Positions 53,899-64,000 of a stretch of 64,000 nucleotides of DNA are shown here, one piece after another; the first letter of the stretch is position 1, and each line of letters begins with the position of its first letter. The stretch is from Plantago major (Eukaryota > Streptophyta > Magnoliopsida > Lamiales > Plantaginaceae). The notes under the pieces are model-generated. The model had not been told where the DNA came from and did not search any database. It was given only the letters and a program-made list of their open reading frames with translations. Both the position numbers and the translations under genes were made by a program. The stretch lies in assembly GCA_026545765.1 (NCBI GenBank), contig CM048839.1:22816566-22880565 (forward strand). The letters run 5' to 3'.

Positions 53899-54675
53899 AA
53901 TTCAATCTAATCCATCCGTTTTGATTCGAAGTTATTTTTTTAATAAATTTGGGTACGATTGGTTATAAATTATTTTTTTAATAACTAAAAATCCCCAAAA
54001 AATACGAAATGACTATAATACCCTTACGATATAATTGTTTTTATTAAAAAAACATATATAATAAATATTTTAGTGCTGTAAAATTACTAATATAATCCCT
54101 AAATCAATTAAACGTGAACAATGACTTGCCATGGGAAGAACACGCCCAAAATTCTGCAAGTATCAATTCTCCGGTGAAGAACCCTAATTGTTCATATAAA
54201 TAAATCCCAAAATTCGCCGGAAGGCACAAGAGCCCTTGTCAAATTCCCAAATTGATCAACACCTAGCTCTTTGGATGAAAAAGTAACATGCAATTTTATT
54301 GTCACGTTCTTGTGAGATCTCTTCCATACATGCCGTGTCTGATGAGGAAATTAAAGAAAATAGAAAACGGCAAGACATGCTTGGCAGGGCAGGAGCTTCA
54401 AATTTCAAGAAGGATGAAAGAAAACAGAGAGCTTTAGATCACGGCCACTGAATGAACCCATGGACATAGCATTAATTATGGAGACATGGCGATTAGCATT
54501 GGATATGGAAAATTTTGAGGTGCAATTGATTTGTGAAATTAGGGCTAATGAATGGTATAATTGTAAGATTGGATATAATGAAATTTACTTAATTTTATTT
54601 AATAAATTTGAATAGGGATATAACTGTACATTCATATTATAGTATTAAAATATAACGAAATATAATATAAATTAC

Positions 54676-56262
54676 AAATAGAACAAATAGAAGAGTTTCT
54701 TCGTCGCAATGGAACTAGCCTCAGCCAGTTTGAAGGTATGCATGTGCCTGATAATGTAGCGATACATAATGGTCAAAATAGTCTAATCGCAGAGGAATTA
54801 GATTACGATGCGGTTCAGATGATGGAAGAGCACAATCGTTTGTACCCATGTCTGACAGATGAACAAAGGAGTGTATATAATATTATTATGGATGCAGTAT
54901 CATTGGGTAATGGAGGGTTATTCTTTCTGTATGGGTATGGTGGAACTGGAAAGACATTCTTATGGAGAGCAGTATGCTCGGCGTTACGTGGGAGACGTGA
55001 TATCGTCCTGCCCGTAGCTTCCAGCGGTATTGCTTCGTTGCTTCTTCCTAGAGGACGTACCGCTCATTCCAGGTTTAGCATACCCCTACAGGTTGACGAG
55101 ACATCCATATACAGTAGACTAACTTCTGGGAGTGATCTTGTTGGTTTATGTATGAATACTAAGTTGATCATTTGGGATGAGGCTCCAATGTCCAATCGGT
55201 TTTGCTTTGAAGCGCTTGACCGCAATCTTCAAGATGTTATGAGAGGACCTAATGGTCAGGTGTCAGATAACCTTTTTGGTGGATTAGTTGTTCTCTTTGG
55301 GGGGGGGGGGGGGGGGAATTTAGACAAATTTTACCAGTTGTACCCAAGGGTAGTAGGCAGGATATAGTTCACGCAACCCTATGCCCATCGAAAAAACTGT
55401 GGAGTTAATGTCGTGTTTTGAAGTTAACCAAGAACATGTGCCTTCAGGTATGAGCACTTATATAATTATTACGCACGTTTGCTCAATTTCTAAAAAGATA
55501 AAAATTATATTGACCAAACATATTATTTAATAATTTTATATTTTGACAAGGCTGGCAGCTCACCTACCGAGGTTGACAGTATAAGGGAATTTGGCGAATG
55601 GTTGCTACGCATTAGAGATGGGCAAGTAGGCGGGACAAATGATGGCGAGATCATGATTAGTGAGATTAATGACTACATCATGTCACTATTACCTGGAGAT
55701 TCGGTCGAGTTCATGATTAGTGACAACATATGTCTTGATGAGGATGACATCATCAATAGAGAAGATGTATATTCAATCGAATATCTTAATACTATTAAGG
55801 CATCAGGTATACCAAACCATCTCATTCGACTCAAAGTTTGGTTGTCCAATAATACTTTTGAGGAACATCGACCAGTTTGCCGAACTCTGTAATGGCACAA
55901 GATTGATTGCGACTGCAATCGAGAAGCATGTCATAGAGGCGAAGATGATAGCTGGAAAGAATGTGGGACATAAGGTACTTATACCTCAAATGGTGTTGAC
56001 ACCTTCAGATGTTACGAAATTTCTAATTAGATTCCAGTAGGTGCGTTCCTATATCGCTATGCCGTGACAATCAACAAAGAGTCGGGCTACCTTAGCACAT
56101 GTTGGTTTGTATCTTCCAACACCCGTATTCAGTCATGGTCAGTTGTATGTTGCATTCTCAAGAGTAACTAGCAGAAAATGACTCAAAGTTTTAATCCTGG
56201 ATGAAGAAGGACACCCCACAGACACAACGATCAATGTTGTTTACAAAGAAGTTTTTAGTAAT
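54676..56262 (+). pseudogene. Helitron PIF1-type helicase remnant
   Basis: The first ORF (54738-55367) carries Walker A GYGGTGKT (residues 66-73) and Walker B IIWDEAPM (144-151), with helicase sequence between. At VVLFGG a run of 18 G (55301-55318) shifts the frame; the next helicase motif, FRQILPVVPKG, continues in another frame. Later blocks follow in broken frames: REFGEWLLRIRDGQVGG, SGIPNHLIRLKVW, CNGTRLIATAIEKHV and the final VGLYLPTPVFSHGQLYVAFS. The possible intron at 55448-55550 has GT...AG borders. No Rep nuclease is present. In an active Helitron this helicase unwinds DNA for rolling-circle transposition; here it is defunct. Confidence 0.92.
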
Positions 56263-56647
56263 CTTTAAGGTATGTGCATATCATTATAATGCATTCAATA
56301 TAAATTTCCTCAATTATTTTCTAATGACAACTTACGTGTGTATTGTGTTTTACTTTGCAGGTGAAGAAGATGCATTTGGAGGTTGAAAATTAAATCTTTT
56401 AGTACTTTCATTTTTTAATATGTATTTAACTATTACTTTAACTACATTGCACGATTTGACAATTGTCAATTAATTATCCTTACCCTTTCATTTTCTTCAT
56501 GGATATACTAAGATATACTAAAAGGTTGAAGGTATAATCTTTTGTATTTTAATTTAAAAATACATGCTTGACTATTAATATGACTAATTGGATTTCTTAA
56601 TTTATTTAAACTGTCATTCTTCAATTGTTTATTAAAGAAACCCAACA

Positions 56648-56675
56648 CCGTGGCGATGTCACGGGTTAGTACTAG
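56648..56675 (+). mobile_element. Helitron 3' terminus (hairpin and CTAG end)
   Basis: CCGTG/CACGG stem with a 7-nt loop (56648-56664), then 7 nt, then CTAG (56672-56675) followed by T. A hairpin about 10 nt before CTRR with T after it is the diagnostic Helitron 3' end. The 5' TC end was not located. Confidence 0.75.
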
Positions 56676-56700
56676 TATAATATAAATTACAAGATCGTAC

Positions 56701-56748
56701 CAATGCCACGTGGCGGACATCTAACGGAGACCTGCATATAGGTTGGTA
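56701..56748 (-). repeat. Right arm of the 48-bp inverted repeat
   Basis: Complement of 53851-53898 at about 40/48 positions. It lies outside the Helitron 3' terminus. Confidence 0.8.
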
Positions 56749-57200
56749 CGAAGTCGACCTGAAAATAGAAAAACCCAATTTGCAATCATAAAGAAAATAC
56801 TGACAAAAAAAGTTGAAATTTCACCATCGCACATTGATTGGTTAACTAATAGTATCTCCCACCTTAGGAAATTGCTAAAACGCAAACTAGTACAAAAAAT
56901 GAGACATGTCATGTCGTGATGAGTACATATATGATAAAACCATGGGAGAAATTTAGCGTAACGTTCTCGGTAGCTATTTCCTGGAAATTTCTCATACCTT
57001 TAATCCGTTACTAAAGATAGTGACAAAATTTCCAGTAAATTTCCATTCCGAGATGATTTACTACTTCTTTTAAGAGGTTGTTAAGATTAAAGTTATCTTA
57101 TTAAATTTACACTCAAAATTTTCCCAACTGAGGAAGTTGCCTTGCAAGTTCCTGATCTCTTCCCTTCCCGATATTGATTGAAAGTTAGTTTCATTCACTC

Positions 57201-57207
57201 TATAAAT
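57201..57207 (+). promoter_or_regulatory. Probable TATA box of the second CML gene
   Basis: CTATAAATTAG about 95 bp before the MAIP start codon. Transcription from about 57232 would exclude the earlier in-frame ATG at 57228. Confidence 0.55.
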
Positions 57208-57296
57208 TAGGGATCATCCATCACATTGTGAGTGACATAGTAACAAACACAACAACACAAATTAACCAACAACAAAAATATTTCAGTTCATCTAAC

Positions 57297-57860
57297 ATGG
57301 CAATTCCAATAATTCCGAAGTCATTCAAGCTTCGCCTCCCTCGCCGCCTCCGCTCTAAGACGAACTCTCCCTCCAGCCCTCGAAGCGAAGGGACTAGCAC
57401 TGCCTCACCGAAAGCCTTAACGAAGGAAGACGAATTCCGACAGGTTTTTCAGTTCCTGGACAGGAACAATGACGGCAAAATCTCTTCGGAGGAGTTAAGG
57501 AACTATTTCACGTGTGTAGGTGAGTCCATATCGAACGAGGAGGCTAATAAAATCATACGAGAGTTCTCGAAAGGCAAGGGGGAGGAAGGTGATGATTTGT
57601 TGCTGGGGTACGAAGAATTCGTTAGAATGTTGGAACTGAGAGACGGCACAGAGGACGATAAGGTTCTTCGGCAGGCGTTTGAGGTGTACGAGGAGGAGAA
57701 GGGCAGTGGCTGCATCACGCCGAAAGGGCTGCAAGAGGTTTTGGGACGCCTTGGGGATGTGAAATCGCATCAGGAGTGTGAGGCGATTATTCGGGTTTTT
57801 GATCTTGATGGCAACGGGGTCCTGGATTTTCACGAATTTCAAATGATGATGACGAGTTAG
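57297..57860 (+). CDS. Calmodulin-like Ca2+ sensor, CML41-like (copy 2)
   Basis: Intronless, 187 residues from the MAIPII start. An in-frame ATG 23 codons upstream (57228) is rejected because it sits at or before the expected transcription start and copy 1 has no counterpart. A basic N-tail is followed by EF1 loop DRNNDGKISSEE (55-66), fully canonical, and EF4 DLDGNGVLDFHE (169-180), canonical. The middle loops (KGKGEEGDDLLLGYEEF, EEEKGSGCITPKGL) are degenerate. From about residue 121 to the end it is almost identical to copy 1, while the N-terminal linker differs. Two functional calcium sites are predicted here against one clear site in copy 1. Likely role: Ca2+ sensing in immune or plasmodesmal signalling, inferred from CML41. 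Confidence 0.92.
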   Translation: MAIPIIPKSFKLRLPRRLRSKTNSPSSPRSEGTSTASPKALTKEDEFRQVFQFLDRNNDGKISSEELRNYFTCVGESISNEEANKIIREFSKGKGEEGDDLLLGYEEFVRMLELRDGTEDDKVLRQAFEVYEEEKGSGCITPKGLQEVLGRLGDVKSHQECEAIIRVFDLDGNGVLDFHEFQMMMTS

Positions 57861-58329
57861 ATTGAGATTTTTAATTTTTTTTATGACGTTGGAAACTCAC
57901 ATTCGGTTGGTTTTTCTTTTTGTACGTATGAGCAAAAGATTGCTTATGGTTGAAGCATGTTGAATGATGTAAATGGTTTGAAATTCGTATTAATATGAGG
58001 CAATATTTTCAAGTGTATTTTTCTCTAAAACCAAATAAGTATAATCAATTTAAACTGGACTAGCTGGAACAGGAGCCATATTGAGAGACCACCATGGACA
58101 TTTCAAGAGGGATGCCCTACATTGATGTCTCAGATTCTACGGGTGGAAGTATTTTTGTGTACATGGATGTTATAGATGTTATGCATGTCAAAAATTCAGA
58201 TTTGAATTTAGACGCTTTTAACTAACCGAAGCGTTAAGTAGAGTTCAGAAACGTTAATCTTTACCAAAACTGCTTTCCTTAAAGTTAAGTTCAATATTCT
58301 TTCATGAAATTCATCTTTAACCGTGTTAA
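57861..58329. other. 3' flank of the second CML gene
   Basis: The first 140 bp match the 3' flank of copy 1 (GATTGCTTATGGTTGAAGCA, TTGAATGATGTAAATGGTTT). The rest shows no supported feature. Confidence 0.7.
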
Positions 58330-58613
58330 ACCCTACCTCCCAAAAACCTTAGGAATTTTCAAAGAAAAACCTTAGTAAAAACTTGGTTTTCGCGCGTAGA
58401 TTTTCTGCCAGGCGCAGCCAACTTCTAAACTCGATTTCCGGTTCGTTAACCGTTGGATCGAGCTTATTTTTGGAGATCGGATTCATAACAAACATGTCTA
58501 TACTTCCACCGGACGGATTTCTTTGTTGATGTTCCAGTAATTCAGAATCTGTTGTCGAACAAAGAGCTGATTTCCACTCCGTTTTCAACTCCTTTCGTAT
58601 TTGTTCTCTCAAG

Positions 58614-58885
58614 GCAAGTTCCCCTAGGACTTGCATCACAAATGTTTATATGTATGATGTAACTCTTGTGTGATTGATTTTTATATGTGATTGATGCAAG
58701 TTTTCCTAGAACTCATTCATGTGATAATTGTTAGAATTATAAGTTATGTTGTATGCAAGTTCCCCTAAGATCTCATTCACGATTATTTGGTTTGCCATCT
58801 ATACTATTATATGTGATCTTTGCAAGTTTCCCAAGGTTCTTTACGTTTATATGTTAATTGTTAGAATTATAAGTTATGTTGCATC
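58614..58885 (+). repeat. Imperfect tandem repeats with GCAAGTTCCCCT
   Basis: GCAAGTTCCCCTA or a variant starts at about 58613, 58687, 58753 and 58818. The segment TTGTTAGAATTATAAGTTAT occurs twice (58730 and 58858 areas). Confidence 0.75.
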
Positions 58886-59498
58886 AATAATTTATAATGA
58901 ATTTTGTTGCTATTGGATGTGTGATGTTGAGCAGGTGTAGATGTTCTATATTCGTATAAATATGTCAGATCCATGGAAGTAAAAGTATCCCTTAAGTGGT
59001 GTGTTATGCTCTACGTTTTATTGGTTTGGGGTGTACAGTTGTTTCTATGACTGTCGAGTACTCAGCTGCTATCCTCCTATCTCTATGTGTTTATTGTTGT
59101 TCGGTTGTGTTAATATGATTGATTGATCTAACGAATAGTGGCATTGGTGGAAAAGATTTATAGTTAGCCAAGGACTGATGTAATATATCTATGGTTATAT
59201 GTATGTTGTGGCTTAGTTAATTAACTTGATTATCTGTTCTTGTTTTACTTTGATAATAGCATGTCCATGACATATGTTGATTTTTGTATTAACCACATTG
59301 TCTCAAATTATGTGCTATGTCTTCATGTCGGATGTGTTGTATTGTTATATGTTGTGTATTCACACACTAAATCATGCATTCATGAGTTCGAGTTTAAGAG
59401 TATGCATTCACATTAATAAGATTTAAGTCAAGAAAGATTTCAAGTCATGTCAAGAATTAAGTAGGTCTCCCAAGAAATCGTACCAAGTTAACTTAATT

Positions 59499-59650
59499 AC
59501 CATCGGAAAAGAATCAAATCGTGACTATTCATGTTAGCGGTCACCATCGGCTAGTCAATAACAAGAAATCGCATTATTCAAGTTAAGCGGTTACTATCGG
59601 CTAGAAACTAGCAAATCGTAGCTATCCATGTTAAGTCACCACCATCAGGA
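59499..59650 (+). repeat. Short tandem repeat, about 50-bp unit, three copies
   Basis: ACCATCGG/ACTATCGGCTAG ... AAATCG ... ATTCATGTTA pattern repeated three times with substitutions. Confidence 0.7.
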
Positions 59651-60243
59651 TGTATCTTACGACGCCAAGTGAGCTCACGAATCAAGATAATTTTCAAGTC
59701 ATGTTTAAGAGTAAAGTTTAAGAATACTTTTCAAGAAGTTCAAGTTCAAGTTAAGAGTATTCAAGAAGAACATGTTCAAGTGTTAAGTGTCAGGTCAAGT
59801 CAGGTTTTAGGTTGCATTGCATTAAGCAAGACTAAAAGATTTAAAAGACATGAAGATAGAACTTTAGGTCATGGCACGTGCATGGAGTTTGCTCAGTCAG
59901 TTGTCACGACTGACCCCTTTCTAAAATATCAATTTTAGGTATTTGAAGCCGAGCTTTTGGAGTGGAGCGTGCCGGAACAGTGATCTTTACCAGAGCGTCT
60001 TTACCATTTTAGTTTCATGATTTATAAACTGTGTACTCAAACTTTTATGATTTTCAAGTTCCGCTGCATTATTTTACTAGTTCACGATTTAGAATCAAGA
60101 TTTTCATGCCAAGTCTTTTGACGCGCAAAGCGTATAGTAACGTTTTAAATTTTCATAATTCAAGTTCATCGAATTCGCAAGCTCACAAACTAGCGCGAGT
60201 CATATTTTTCTTAATTCGTCTTTTAAAAATCAGGGCGCTACAT

Positions 60244-62082
60244 GTTAAGTGTTGTAAATTATGAAGAAATATAGAACATTTATTTTGACTCGGAAGAGTA
60301 TAATTACATTATATCATTTTCATGCTTTATTTTTTTCCAATTCTCTATAATCATAACTGACATTAACAATGTGGCAGACTATTTTGGCAAAGGTTTGTTA
60401 GACACACTGGAACCACTGCTACAGTGAGAGGGTGAGATCACCGGGGGTAAAACCGGGGTCGAATTTTTCCTTGGCAAGAAAGCTACTACTTTTTTTTTTT
60501 TTTAGCAAGGAAAGCTACTCCTTTTGTAACACATGGAGTAAGTACTAGCTTAGTAGTATGCATTTTGTTGGGGACTTTTGACCTCCATATATAGCATCTA
60601 TAAGGCTCCATTTGGTTGGCTAAAAAAAAGCCTCAATAGTGAAAATCAGGCTTAAAATTTGTGTTTGGTTTGTTTTTTGTTATGGGCTTTCGGTGGTTTT
60701 AAAGGTCGGACGGGCTTGTGATTGGTCCGTTTTATCTACGTGGACTTTAAGATTGGATTTCCCAAACCCCTCCAATCCGATGGGTTTCAAATTGAAGACT
60801 AACACAATTCATGTCACAATTTAATGTTGTAACTTATAAAGACTCTGCTAGTTCCATTCGACATATACCTTTATTTTCGTAATTTAATGAATCCTACTTC
60901 ATTTTCAAAATTTGAAGTTTGAAAAGGCGTTAGCAAAGATTGTTATGAAACGTTTCTTTTCAACAAAATGCAGCTAGCTGTTGGTTTATTGTCTTTTTCG
61001 TTATTGGTTATAAACATTGTTTTCACAATTTGGTCTAAGAGCGGCTCCTAAAAGTTAGTAAAATGGAACTTCCGGGCAAGGAGTTCAGACATCAATTTCT
61101 GTCCAACCTTCAACAACAAATAATTAAAGTGACTTGTTGGTTATTTGACAATTCTAAGTGTATATTTGACGATACCAGATGATAAGGTTACACAACACAA
61201 TAGTGATACCTTTGTCCAAAATGATATATTAGCAGTTTAATTAATTATTGTATCACCAATCTAACTTGGATTTTAATAGGTTGCATGTTTTTCTCTTCTT
61301 AGATCTTTCCACAATTTCAATCCGAACATCATCCGTCAATAACAATACAAAGTATAAATTAGGTGAACGTATCGTAAGTAATGGTATTTCTTCATATTCA
61401 ATAACAAAAAATAAGTGGTTTTGCAATAATTTCAAAATTCTGCTCCTTACTTTATTGAAATGTAAGCAGTAAGGATGGATAAGGTTCCAAGTTTTAGGGA
61501 AATGCAATTGAAGATAGAATGTCAATGTCATCAATCTGGCCTTCAAGTTGTTTATTTCATTATCTTCCTCGCACTTGCTGGGCAACTGTAAACTCTGATG
61601 CACCGGGACAAAGGCCGCGCAAGCTCCAAAAATTCACATATTATTGAAACAATGACATTACAAGAACAAAACAAATATGGGGTGTTACACTCTAATTTCC
61701 TTCTTGTTTGCCAACTTTTTCCATCACTTTTGTTTAGACGGATATACATGAGAAACTTACTCAGGGATGGAGGATTTAATGTATTTTATTTTTCATGGTG
61801 AAATTTTAAGGGTGGGCTTGTACTGGGGGTGAACTATGAAGAGAGTGTTTTCCCCCTGTTTGGATATCATATTTGTGTGGTTTGTAATGGTTGAGCATCT
61901 CTTATGCTCATGTAAACTCTATGAAGGTTCATTAATATATTTAATTTTTTTCATTTCGAAAAAGCAAACTAAAATGTGTTTGTGTAAGTTTCAAAATGAG
62001 GGTTACATTCCTACTTAAGGGGTATTTGTGCGGGTTAATCACATACAGGTACTCTCCCAAAATTTTAATTCAAATAGAGACC
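60244..62082. other. Intergenic, includes one copy of a dispersed repeat
   Basis: 60393-60470 matches 34461-34545 (GTTTGTTAGACA ... CTGCTACAGTGAGAGG ... GTCGAATTTT). A 16-T run lies at about 60488-60503. The ORFs here show no domain. Confidence 0.55.
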
Positions 62083-62170
62083 CTCTGAGTTGCAATACTA
62101 TATTAACACACGACTTGCTGAGTTACAACATTATATTAACACAGGACTCTCTGAGTTTTCAACATTGTAT
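62083..62170 (+). repeat. Short tandem repeat, about 35-bp unit, three copies
   Basis: GAGTTGCAATACTATATTAA, GAGTTACAACATTATATTAA and a diverged GAGTTTTCAACATTGTATAA follow one another. Confidence 0.8.
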
Positions 62171-62217
62171 AACTCAGGTCGGGTCTTTTTTTGTAATACT
62201 TGGTGCCAAAGGGTTTG

Positions 62218-62440
62218 GAGTAACTTTTGCAAGATACCGTCTATCGGAGAGACCACATTAAACATCACATATTTTGTCACAAACATCTCATGTTTAACTA
62301 CAAACATCACATGTTAATAAATGTATGTTATGCAGGTATAATGAAGGTTTATTATTCACACGATATTTGAAGTTACACTTGATGTTTGTACGTATATATG
62401 TGATGTTGAAGTGGTCTCTCGCAAAAGTTTGTAAAGGGTT
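62218..62440. mobile_element. Small foldback element
   Basis: The left arm contains AACTTTTGC, then AGAGACCAC and AACATCACATAT. The right arm is the complement of the same blocks (ATATGTGATGTT, GTGGTCTCTCGCAAAAGTT). The left arm carries about 17 extra bases between the first two blocks. No target-site duplication was identified. Confidence 0.65.
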
Positions 62441-62602
62441 TTTTGCTAGAATTTTCTCAATTTGTATCTGCCATGTTTATGGATTATGTCCACAGCTCCT
62501 TTTGCTTATTGGGCCGTAAATTCTGCACATGACTGGTTGCAGGTAGTTTATGGGCCATTAAATCACCAAAGGTCCAAAAGAAGAGTAGTGGTTTATGAGA
62601 TG
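62427..62602 (+). repeat. Dispersed repeat, copy B (partner at 47889-48075)
   Basis: GTTTGTAAAG through TTTATGAGATG, highly similar to 47889-48075. It is followed by a run of about 15 C and 12 A (62606-62633). Confidence 0.85.
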
Positions 62603-62633
62603 CAAAACCCCCCCCCCCCCCAAAAAAAAAAAA

Positions 62634-64000
62634 AGTGAAGTTGCAGCATCTCATAAATCGCAAATAGGATAGAATGTGCATTGGAAATGGAAAATTTATA
62701 CCCCAGATGTGGGAAAATGTATCCCGGCATTTCACACGAAACTTCTCATCTTTGCATTTTAGTCATGCCCTCTTATGGGAAGCTTTTCAGTCTGTTTTAG
62801 ATAGGGTTATATGAAAATTTGACATGAGTCATCTACGTACAAATAGCAAATATGGCTTGGGGGGATATGGATTATGCGTGTCTATGGGAATCGGGATGAG
62901 TTATATCCTATCAAGACATGTATATTAATTGTATTTAAGGTTTGGGTTTGAATATGATCCGGGCATTAAAGAAACTCAGAATAATCCCCGGTGGACCTAG
63001 ACACGACTCCCAGCTCATTTACTGAAGAAGGGATCCAGATTCTAGATAGTTCTATATTCCATTTGTTGAATGTTTCATACTGTCTGTTTGGATCCTCACT
63101 AGATTCTGGTTACCTCAGTCTCCAAAGACCATGTCAAAGAATGTTTTTATTAAGCTAACCATATGTATAAGGAAACATATACAATTTAAAATAGTCAGTC
63201 ATTGTCTCCTTTTTGCCTTGTCTACTTCTATTTTTCCATCTTCATGTTTACTCACAGGAATTGTAGTTTGTGTGCAAAGCAGCCAATTAATTACGTGAGC
63301 AATAGCTCCTTTTTGTTCACGGGAATTGAATGTGCACCTGTGACCTGCCCCGCGAGTTTTCCTACTATGTGTTTGAACATCTTCCGCATTCACCTAATAT
63401 AACACGTTGACTTGCGTATGTCCATAACATCATCGTGTGTTTAGCACAGTCTAATCATTCACCTTACCTAACCAGATTGAGATGAAAAAGGTGAACTATG
63501 GTAATCCAGTCCGAACTCAAATCAGTATCACAATAATACTGAGATATTGCAGTCTTAACTGAGAAAATAGATTCCAGTTTAGTTATATTCTTTTGATCTA
63601 TTCCTTTTCTTTTAGCATTCTTTTTTAGGTGTAATTTGAGAATATATAACTTAATTTTACATTATGCCTTTTCCCACAGCTCTCCACATTAGGACCTTTG
63701 TCTGCAATTTTCCATTCTATGCAGTATCAAGTATTTCCCAGAAGACCTAATCAAAGAATAATTCAAGCTGGGACCTCAATATTCTCTCATCCAAAAGAAA
63801 GACAACATAAGCTACCATTAATTATGCAAGAATTCAAGACCAAAACCAGTGTCCTATCCTGTAATCTTACAAGCTTTCCACGAATACATTATTTTGCTAC
63901 CCTAACAGGATGCAAGATACCAAAATAACTCTTGTCTGATTATCCATCATCTTTTTTGAATTCTTGATTCTTGTCACTATAGTCACTTTTCCTACATGGC
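62634..64000. other. Right end of the window, no supported gene
   Basis: Several short ORFs on both strands lack domains, codon bias or splice context. Nothing else is supported. Confidence 0.5.

Larger units (their letters stand above)
58330..60243 (+). mobile_element. LTR-like remnant, 5' end not found
   Basis: The right end ATCAGGGCGCTACA resembles the GGGGCGTTACA end of the solo LTR at 7456-9878, and the body has a GTTAACCGTTGGATCGAGCTT-type leader (near 58446-58466) and local repeats. No matching TGTAGCGCCC start or target-site duplication is found. An antisense ORF (58349-58639) has no recognisable domain. Confidence 0.4.

Noticed and set aside
57228..57296. N-terminal extension of the second CML gene from an upstream ATG
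   Set aside because: The ATG lies only 21 bp after the TATA box, copy 1 lacks the extension, and the sequence is Asn/Gln/Thr-rich leader-like.
58349..58639. 96-codon minus-strand ORF
   Set aside because: It lies in an LTR-like region, has no domain, and the opposite strand reads as a typical non-coding LTR leader.

Overview
This is plant nuclear DNA, almost certainly from a core eudicot. It is AT-rich, its genes have GT-AG introns, and most of it is layered transposable elements: CACTA, hAT, Helitron, Tourist and Stowaway MITEs, Ty1/copia LTR elements, a solo LTR and an L1-type LINE. The set of MITE families would fit Caryophyllales, but I hold that only weakly.

Four host genes look intact. 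(1) 22986-24065 (+) is an intronless GT8 galacturonosyltransferase-like gene close to GATL1/PARVUS, for cell-wall xylan or pectin synthesis in the Golgi/ER. (2) 30597-33781 (-) is a 12-exon PQ-loop membrane protein, probably a vacuolar amino-acid transporter; I reconstructed every exon from splice sites and the frame is continuous for 375 codons. (3) 44506-45069 (+) and (4) 57297-57860 (+) are two intronless, 187-residue calmodulin-like genes related to CML41. They are paralogues about 12 kb apart whose 3' UTRs also match, so they come from a local duplication.

Layout. 0-5 kb: the end of a CACTA element with a transposase-associated domain, its subterminal repeats and a seven-copy minisatellite. 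5.7-13.1 kb: a Stowaway MITE, then a 7.1-kb LTR retrotransposon with TSD TATTT, no coding capacity and an unusual density of small hairpins; a 2.4-kb solo LTR (TSD TAAAT) is nested inside it. 14.3-19.1 kb: a complete CACTA element (TSD GCT) carrying a multi-exon open frame in place of transposase. 19.6-20.7 kb: a hAT element (TSD CCTACACC). 23-24 kb: the GATL gene. 25.6-30.2 kb: a decayed copia element that has lost its reverse transcriptase. 30.6-33.8 kb: the PQ-loop gene. 35-36.4 kb: Tourist-type MITEs. 36.7-41.6 kb: a second copia element. 44.5 kb: the first CML gene. 45.4-47.9 kb: a LINE split by a 1.3-kb CACTA element (TSD TGT). 48.4-50.7 kb: a palindrome-rich tandem array. 51-52.7 kb: a beta-tubulin pseudogene fragment and an unassigned ORF. 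53.9-56.7 kb: a Helitron helicase remnant with a recognisable Helitron 3' end. 57.3 kb: the second CML gene. 58-64 kb: LTR-like remnant, small repeats and a foldback element.

The most unusual signals are the hairpin-rich interior of the 6-13 kb LTR element, where different stems close repeatedly on a CNGAA-type loop, and the GC-rich palindromic array at 48.4-50.7 kb. No number here is a statistical test; all coordinates come from reading the sequence.
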